In this document: positions 7,240 through 10,884 of the stretch, in pieces
How the letters are laid out: each line of letters begins with the position of its first letter
How positions within the stretch are numbered: position 1 is the stretch's first letter
NCBI GenBank assembly: GCA_964614415.1
Contig: CAZTLE010000143.1
Location: forward strand, 1-10,884
Direction: 5' to 3'
DNA from: CAZTLE01 sp964614415
GTDB taxonomy: Bacteria; Bacteroidota; Bacteroidia; Flavobacteriales; Flavobacteriaceae
DNA: 10,884 bases
Notes under the pieces: generated by a model
Told to the model about the DNA's origin: nothing
Databases searched by the model: none
The model's input: the letters and a program-made list of their open reading frames with translations, nothing else
Made by a program: the position numbers and the translations under genes

Positions 7240-8916
7240 TTAAAATTCGTCTGTAACACATCCGCTGGACGCGTCAGATACAGTTCTTGCGTATTTATAG
7301 AGTACCCCACGACTTACTTTGAGCTCGGGTGGGGTCCATTGTGACTTTCGTTCCTGAAGGGTTTCTTCTGAAACCTCCAGGGTAATTGTTTTTGTTTCGG
7401 CATCAATACGGATCGTATCTCCTGTTTCTACCAGGGCCAACGGGCCTCCTAATTGAGCTTCCGGGGTGATATGTCCAACAACAAAACCATGGGTTCCTCC
7501 CGAAAAGCGGCCGTCTGTAATGAGCGCCACATCTTTTCCGAGCCCTGCACCCATTATAGCGGCTGTCGGTTTTAACATCTCAGGCATTCCAGGGCCTCCT
7601 TTGGGGCCTTCATAGCGAATTACGACCACGTCTCCGGGATTTACCTCCCCCCTGGCAATCCCGTCATTAGCAGCATACTCGCCGTCAAATACTTTCGCCT
7701 TTCCTTCAAAGCGCGTCCCTTCTTTTCCGGTGATCTTGGCCACACTTCCCTGTGGTGCCAGGTTCCCATATAGCATCTGTAAATGCCCTGTGGCTTTTAT
7801 CGGTTGGGAAACCGGGCGTATGATGTCCTGTCCGTCCTCGAGGTCGTTGACGTCAAGTAAATTCTCCGCAAGGGTCTTTCCGGTAACGGTGAGACAGCCT
7901 CCATGGAGCATACCTTTTTGTAGCAAATACTTCAATACCGCCGGAATCCCACCAACGGCATGCAGATCCTCCATGAGATATTTCCCGCTGGGCTTAAGGT
8001 CGGCCAGAAAGGGAGTTTCATCGCTTATCTTTTGAAAATCCTTCAGAGTAAATTCAATATCGGCAGCCCTTGCTATCGCCAGAAAGTGCAGGACAGCATT
8101 GGTGGAACCGCCCAGTATGGTTACGAGTCGGATCGCATTTTCCAGAGATTCTCGTGTAATAATATCCGAAGGCTTAATGTCTTTTTCCAGTAAGTTTCGT
8201 ATTGCCTTACCTGCTGCTATGGCCTCCTCTTGTTTTTCTGAACCCGTAGCCGGATTCGAAGAATTGAAAGGAAGGGACATTCCCAACGCCTCAATGGCCG
8301 ATGCCATGGTATTGGCCGTATACATTCCACCGCAAGCACCCGCTCCAGGGCATGCTTTGCGAACAACTTCTTTGTACTCAGCCTCCGTAATTGTATTCGC
8401 TACTTTACTGCCCCAGGCTTCAAAGGCCGAAACTACGTCTAATTTCTTACCATTGTGACAACCCGAATCTATGGTGCCTCCGTATACTAAGATCGAAGGT
8501 CGGTTCAATCGGATCATCGCCATCAACGCCCCGGGCATGTTCTTATCACAACCCACTACGGTAATGAGTCCGTCGTAGCTCATGGCCTGCACAACAGTCT
8601 CCATGGAATCGGCAATAAGATCTCTTGACGGCAGGGAGTAGCGCATTCCCGGAGTTCCCATGGAAATACCGTCACTCACGCCTATGGTATTGTAAATAAG
8701 ACCGACCAACTCTTCTTCCTGTGTTCCTTTTTTTACCTGTAGCGCCAGGTCGTTAAGGTGCATATTACATGGGTTTCCTTCGTAGCCCGTGCTGGCAATC
8801 CCTACAAATGGTTTGTAAAAATCGGCTTCTTCCAGACCTATGGCATGCAACATGGCGCGTGCTGCCGGTTGGGTCGGGTCCTGTGTTATTGTTTTGCTGT
8901 ACTTGTTGGTTTCCAT
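7240..8916 (-). CDS. ilvD: Dihydroxy-acid dehydratase, [2Fe-2S] type
   Basis: The enzyme removes water from 2,3-dihydroxyisovalerate and 2,3-dihydroxy-3-methylvalerate to give the 2-keto acids for valine and isoleucine. The protein is 558 residues, the usual length. Three iron-sulfur cysteines are visible: Cys50 in GNPCN, Cys123 in VVGCDKN and Cys195 in GAGACGGMYTANT. Three cluster cysteines in these motifs are the mark of the [2Fe-2S] group of this family. Other family blocks include SDGISMGTPGMRYSLPSRD at about 81-99 and the C-terminal DGRFSGGTHGFVVGHITPEA. The start ATG overlaps the ilvE stop by one base (TAATG, with the A at 8916 shared), which suggests coupled translation. The cluster would make this step oxygen-sensitive to some degree, as known for the family. 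Confidence 0.96.
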   Translation of the reverse strand: METNKYSKTITQDPTQPAARAMLHAIGLEEADFYKPFVGIASTGYEGNPCNMHLNDLALQVKKGTQEEELVGLIYNTIGVSDGISMGTPGMRYSLPSRDLIADSMETVVQAMSYDGLITVVGCDKNMPGALMAMIRLNRPSILVYGGTIDSGCHNGKKLDVVSAFEAWGSKVANTITEAEYKEVVRKACPGAGACGGMYTANTMASAIEALGMSLPFNSSNPATGSEKQEEAIAAGKAIRNLLEKDIKPSDIITRESLENAIRLVTILGGSTNAVLHFLAIARAADIEFTLKDFQKISDETPFLADLKPSGKYLMEDLHAVGGIPAVLKYLLQKGMLHGGCLTVTGKTLAENLLDVNDLEDGQDIIRPVSQPIKATGHLQMLYGNLAPQGSVAKITGKEGTRFEGKAKVFDGEYAANDGIARGEVNPGDVVVIRYEGPKGGPGMPEMLKPTAAIMGAGLGKDVALITDGRFSGGTHGFVVGHITPEAQLGGPLALVETGDTIRIDAETKTITLEVSEETLQERKSQWTPPELKVSRGVLYKYARTVSDASSGCVTDEF

Positions 8917-9812
8917 TAATACGCAGGTTCAAAAAAGTGAACCGAATGACGGCGAACTCGTTTCTGATATTCTTCTGCCAATCGATGGCCTAGTGTTTCT
9001 TCCCAGGGCAAACTGAACTCATGGTCATCCAAAGAAGCGATGGCCGCTACCTCGGCAGCCGTTCCCGTGAAAAAGGCACCACTTCCTTTATACACATCGG
9101 AAGGAGTAAAGTGCTTTTCGAGGATGACTATGTCGAGCGCTTCGGCAATTTCAAAAATGGTTTGACGGGTTATCCCCGCGAGAATATTCCCCAAAGGTGC
9201 AGTATACAGAACACCTTGCTTCTCATAGAAGAAGTTCGCTCCCGGGCCTTCAGCCACATATCCCTGGGCATCCAGCAGCAAGGCTTCATCATACCCCGCA
9301 TGTTTGGCTTCGGTAGTGGCCAGTATCGAATTCGTGTAATGCCCTACCACCTTGGCTTCAATATGGGTTGACTTCGGATTGGGTCTTTGATAGCTGGAAG
9401 TCATCACCCGCAACTGGGTGTCTCCCAAATACCTGCCCCATTCCCAGGCACAGAGCAAAAGGTGTGACTCATCCGCCGGATAGAGCGACATATAGTCCCC
9501 CTGATACACAAGCGGCCGGATATAAGCATCTCCCAGCTCATTTCGATCAAGCAGTTCATAGCTCAGTGCAATGAGCTCGTCCACACTGTAGGAGAAAGGT
9601 ATATGCATAGCCTCGGCAGAGGCAATAAGTCGTTCGTAATGTTCTCGTGCCTTGAAAATCTGCGGGCCATCGGAGGTTAGATAACTTCGAATCCCTTCAA
9701 AAACGCCGTTTCCGTAGTGCAGCGTTTGCGCGTAAAGGCCGGTGCGGGCTTTCCCGGCTCTGGTCCATCTTCCGTCCAGGTACACCTGGGTGTCATCGTT
9801 GTAATACTTCAT
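8916..9812 (-). CDS. ilvE: Branched-chain amino acid aminotransferase (class IV)
   Basis: The enzyme transfers the amino group between glutamate and the 2-keto acids of isoleucine, valine and leucine, using PLP. At 298 residues it is the short, bacterial class IV form. The family blocks are HYGNGVFEGIR at 32-42, the PLP lysine in EAKVVGHYTNS (Lys154), and YVAEGPGANFF at 185-195 followed by GITRQTI. The later TGTAAEVAAI motif is also typical. D-amino acid transaminases and aminodeoxychorismate lyases share the fold, but the EGIR and GPGANFF pattern and the operon context favour the branched-chain enzyme. It is the first structural gene of the operon, so the two attenuators upstream control it and all genes after it. 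The last base of its TAA stop is the first base of the ilvD start. Confidence 0.94.
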   Translation of the reverse strand: MKYYNDDTQVYLDGRWTRAGKARTGLYAQTLHYGNGVFEGIRSYLTSDGPQIFKAREHYERLIASAEAMHIPFSYSVDELIALSYELLDRNELGDAYIRPLVYQGDYMSLYPADESHLLLCAWEWGRYLGDTQLRVMTSSYQRPNPKSTHIEAKVVGHYTNSILATTEAKHAGYDEALLLDAQGYVAEGPGANFFYEKQGVLYTAPLGNILAGITRQTIFEIAEALDIVILEKHFTPSDVYKGSGAFFTGTAAEVAAIASLDDHEFSLPWEETLGHRLAEEYQKRVRRHSVHFFEPAY

Positions 9813-9822
9813 AATGTCTTAT

Positions 9823-9830
9823 CAAAACTA
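9823..9830 (-). promoter_or_regulatory. Perfect -7 box just before ilvE, possible internal promoter
   Basis: On the minus strand this reads TAGTTTTG, a full match to TAnnTTTG, ending 10 bases before the ilvE start. A promoter here would make an almost leaderless ilvE message and bypass both attenuators. No TTG lies at the usual 17-23 bases upstream, so the match may be chance. Confidence 0.2.
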
Positions 9831-9953
9831 TTTCTGTTGCTTCTTACTTGTTTCGCTTTTCGGCAATGCTTACAGCGTTCAAATGAATTCTATTTTTAGT
9901 AATGCTTTGTTTTTCAGTCATTTATCTGAATTTTATTTACAGTTCATAACCGT

Positions 9954-9988
9954 AAAAAAAAGCCCGTATCGAAATAGGATACGGGCTT
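9954..9988 (-). terminator. Attenuator terminator 2
   Basis: The stem AAGCCCGTATC / GATACGGGCTT has 11 perfect pairs (9988-9978 with 9970-9960) and a 7-base loop. A run of eight T follows the GGGC on the minus strand (9961-9954). It sits 24 bases after the stop codon of leader peptide 2 and ends transcription before ilvE unless the antiterminator forms. Confidence 0.9.
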
Positions 9989-10007
9989 CTTATTCAGCAA
10001 AAAACAT

Positions 10008-10014
10008 CCGTATC
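10008..10014 (-). promoter_or_regulatory. Antiterminator segment of leader 2
   Basis: GATACGG, which begins inside the TGA stop of leader 2, is perfectly complementary over 7 bases to CCGTATC in the 5' arm of terminator 2 (9984-9978). In the alternative state it is held by a protector hairpin, TATTATTCC (10034-10026) with GGAATGATA (10019-10011), nine pairs including one G-U and a GCTTCG loop. The 5' arm of that hairpin contains the Ile codons ATT ATT, so a ribosome stalled there would open it. Confidence 0.75.
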
Positions 10015-10069
10015 ATTCCCGAAGCGGAATAATAATGACGACGCTGATAATGACGATTTGATACTTCAT
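10013..10069 (-). CDS. Leader peptide 2 of the ilv attenuator
   Basis: An 18-codon frame, MKYQIVIISVVIIIPLRE, ends in TGA at 10015-10013. Six Ile and three Val codons fill positions 5-14 almost without a break (only Ser9 intervenes), and there is a single Leu codon at position 16. The Ile codons used are ATC and ATT. The peptide itself probably has no function; its translation senses charged tRNA-Ile and tRNA-Val. The start lies six bases after the T-run of terminator 1, so it is reached only by transcripts that pass the first terminator. No Shine-Dalgarno sequence precedes it, as expected in Bacteroidota. The frame is too short for normal gene callers. The link of its stop codon to an antiterminator makes it more than a chance frame. 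Confidence 0.85.
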   Translation of the reverse strand: MKYQIVIISVVIIIPLRE

Positions 10070-10075
10070 ACTACT

Positions 10076-10104
10076 AAAAAAGCCTTCCGAAACGGGAAGG
10101 CTTT
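10076..10104 (-). terminator. Attenuator terminator 1
   Basis: The stem AAAGCCTTCC / GGAAGGCTTT has 10 perfect pairs (10104-10095 with 10088-10079) and a 6-base loop CGTTTC. Six T follow the GGC on the minus strand (10081-10076). It lies 26 bases after the stop of leader peptide 1 and just before leader peptide 2. Confidence 0.9.
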
Positions 10105-10122
10105 GTTGATATTATAAACTAC

Positions 10123-10131
10123 AGCATCCCC
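10123..10131 (-). promoter_or_regulatory. Antiterminator segment of leader 1
   Basis: GGGGATGCT begins with the last base of the TAG stop of leader 1. It can pair with AGCCTTCCC (10102-10094) in the 5' arm of terminator 1, with 8 of 9 positions pairing, one as G-U, and one mismatch. A competing protector pairing exists between ATAGCAT (10174-10168, codons 7-9 of the leader) and ATGCTGT (10127-10121), seven pairs with one G-U. These are the 1:2, 2:3 and 3:4 elements of a classical attenuator. Confidence 0.7.
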
Positions 10132-10193
10132 TATCTCCGCGAGCGAATCACGACAGAAATGGAAATAATGCTATGTACTGTTTGTTTCATCAT
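10131..10193 (-). CDS. Leader peptide 1 of the ilv attenuator
   Basis: A 20-codon frame, MMKQTVHSIISISVVIRSRR, ends in TAG at 10133-10131. Codons 9-16 (IISISVVI) hold four Ile and two Val codons, with one more Val at position 6, and there are no Leu codons. There are two ATG codons in a row; the second at 10190 may be the true start. The frame lies directly after a possible promoter and is followed 26 bases later by terminator 1. The position of its stop codon on top of the antiterminator segment fits a control peptide that senses charged tRNA-Ile and tRNA-Val. The ending Arg-x-Arg before the stop resembles the end of leader 2 (Leu-Arg-Glu), and the DNA around it is similar. Confidence 0.82.
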   Translation of the reverse strand: MMKQTVHSIISISVVIRSRR

Positions 10194-10202
10194 TTGATAG
10201 AA

Positions 10203-10233
10203 CAAAGGATATAATTTATTTTCAGAAAAACAA
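10203..10233 (-). promoter_or_regulatory. Likely promoter of the ilv leader and operon
   Basis: On the minus strand a TTG (10233-10231) is followed after 20 bases by ATCCTTTG (10210-10203), a partial match to TAnnTTTG; a TA occurs one base too far upstream (TATCCTTTG). If used, transcription would start within a few bases of the leader 1 ATG at 10193, so the leader message would be nearly leaderless. The position between the doxX-family gene and the leader supports it; the box itself is imperfect. Confidence 0.4.
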
Positions 10234-10242
10234 CTCCTTCCA

Positions 10243-10749
10243 TTATTTCTTCTTCAGAAATCTGCGCTCAAGATATTTTCCAAGTGGATAATCAAGGCCT
10301 ATTCTTCCCGAACCCAGTACAAGAGTGTACATAGATACCCAGAGGAAACCGAAGGCGGGAAGCATGCCCCAAAGTCCGTCACCCCACTTCTGAAAGAAAA
10401 TCGCGACCAGCATGGTACACATAATGAAGAAGGAAGCCACACGGGTTTTTAACCCCAGAGTAAGGAAAACCCCTCCTATGGCTTCACTCGCTGCTCCCAT
10501 CCAGGCGAAAAAACCGGGCGCCAGTGCAAAAAGTCCACCAAACTCCGCGACGTCTTTGGGAAACCATTCCGCTACCTGAAACAAAGACAATTCATTTTCT
10601 TTGGGCGTCCAGGGCATCCCAAATTTGCTCCCTCCAAAGCTGATGGCGAGTGCCAAACCACAGATGACACGTGGAATGGTAAGTATGATATCATAGAACA
10701 CATTTTTTTGAACTACGGGCTGTACTAATCGAATAAACCAGGTTTTCAT
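10243..10749 (-). CDS. DoxX-family integral membrane protein
   Basis: The 168-residue protein has about four membrane segments, near residues 20-39, 71-98, 104-119 and 126-146. It shows DoxX-family landmarks: a first helix with PRVICGLALAISFGGSKF, an acidic residue in the second helix (Glu89 in SEAIGGVFLTLGLKTR), and a GSGRIGLD motif at 147-153 before a basic tail ending in Lys-Lys-Lys. DoxX proteins sit in the inner membrane; their biochemical role is varied and mostly unclear, with links to redox or sulfur metabolism in some cases. I chose the ATG at 10749, since a longer frame from a GTG at 10830 adds 27 residues, rich in Cys and Arg, ahead of the natural start. The gene runs in the same direction as the ilv operon but is separated from ilvE by the attenuator leader. 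No strong terminator is seen after its stop. Confidence 0.85.
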   Translation of the reverse strand: MKTWFIRLVQPVVQKNVFYDIILTIPRVICGLALAISFGGSKFGMPWTPKENELSLFQVAEWFPKDVAEFGGLFALAPGFFAWMGAASEAIGGVFLTLGLKTRVASFFIMCTMLVAIFFQKWGDGLWGMLPAFGFLWVSMYTLVLGSGRIGLDYPLGKYLERRFLKKK

Positions 10750-10823
10750 TTTGATACGTTTTAAAGTTTGGCACAAAATTGCAGTACAGTAGCTTGCGCA
10801 TCGCTTCAAATGATATGCAATGC

Positions 10824-10844
10824 GTCTCACATACGATTTGAGAC
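10824..10844. repeat. Imperfect dyad upstream of the doxX-family gene
   Basis: GTCTCA (10824-10829) and TGAGAC (10839-10844) form a 6-bp inverted repeat, with two further inner pairs after one mismatch. It lies about 75 bases upstream of the start at 10749 and could be an operator. The remaining bases to 10884 show no gene that I can support. Confidence 0.3.
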
Positions 10845-10884
10845 TATTGTTTTAGGACTTTTGGTAGTCTGAAGGCGACTGGCC

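Larger units (their letters stand above)
9954..10193 (-). promoter_or_regulatory. Tandem ilv leader: two ribosome-mediated transcription attenuators in series
   Basis: Two full attenuator units follow each other on the minus strand, upstream of ilvE. Each has a short Ile/Val-rich reading frame, a protector hairpin, an antiterminator segment and an intrinsic terminator. Unit 1 covers 10193-10076 and unit 2 covers 10069-9954; the second leader ATG lies six bases after the U-tract of the first terminator. In the classical model a ribosome stalled at Ile or Val codons frees the antiterminator, while one that reaches the stop codon covers it and lets the terminator form. In series, both units must be passed to express the operon. 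From the second U-tract to the ilvE ATG there are 141 bases (9813-9953) that hold only a weak 25-codon frame and no further hairpin that I can see. Confidence 0.85.

Noticed and set aside
7229..7261. Longer ilvB start at 7261
   Set aside because: It would overlap the end of ilvD by 22 bases and add residues with no family resemblance; the ATG at 7228 gives the usual spacing and N-terminus.
9844..9921. A 25-codon frame on the minus strand (starting MTEKQSI) between terminator 2 and ilvE
   Set aside because: It has only three Ile and one Val codons, scattered, and no hairpin with T-run follows it. It looks like a chance frame, not a third leader peptide.
9814..10032. Plus-strand 72-codon frame across the leader
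   Set aside because: It runs antisense through terminator 2 and leader 2 and has no recognisable protein features; it is a shadow of the regulatory region.
9954..10193. T-box riboswitch controlling the ilv operon
   Set aside because: No T-box consensus (AGGGUGGNACCGCG type) or specifier stem is visible, while translated Ile/Val-rich frames and matching antiterminators are, so ribosome-mediated attenuation explains the region better.
10750..10830. GTG start at 10830 for the doxX-family protein
   Set aside because: The added 27 residues are Cys- and Arg-rich and overlap the likely promoter region; the ATG at 10749 gives a normal N-terminus.

Overview
The window looks like a piece of a Flavobacteriia (Bacteroidota) chromosome. 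The evidence is the promoter-like TAnnTTTG boxes, the lack of Shine-Dalgarno sequences before starts, a lipoprotein joining an FN3-like domain to receptor-L-like repeats, and the secreted-metalloprotease style of the left-hand gene. Genus cannot be told from this sequence alone.

Layout, left to right: (1) 1-531, minus strand: N-terminal part of a secreted protein that resembles a reprolysin-type (M12B) metalloprotease prodomain, cut by the window edge. (2) 532-811: divergent intergenic region with a long palindrome. (3) 812-2128, plus strand: surface-type lipoprotein. (4) 2188-9812, minus strand: a tightly packed branched-chain amino acid operon, transcribed in the order ilvE-ilvD-ilvB-ilvN-ilvC-ilvA. 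Its junctions run from a 1-nt overlap to an 11-nt gap. (5) 9813-10242: the operon leader. (6) 10243-10749, minus strand: a DoxX-family membrane protein upstream of the operon, in the same direction.

The six ilv genes make isoleucine and valine. IlvA makes 2-oxobutanoate from threonine, IlvB/IlvN make the acetohydroxy acids, IlvC reduces and isomerises them, IlvD dehydrates them, and IlvE transaminates the keto acids. No leu genes are in the window.

The most notable feature is the leader. It holds two complete ribosome-mediated transcription attenuators in series. Each has a short Ile/Val-rich leader peptide (20 and 18 codons), a protector hairpin, an antiterminator segment that starts within the leader stop codon, and a strong intrinsic terminator with a U-tract. 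Both terminators must be read through before ilvE is reached. Leu codons are absent from the first leader and appear once in the second, so the switch seems to read Ile and Val supply. All pairings were found by hand and have not been folded computationally.
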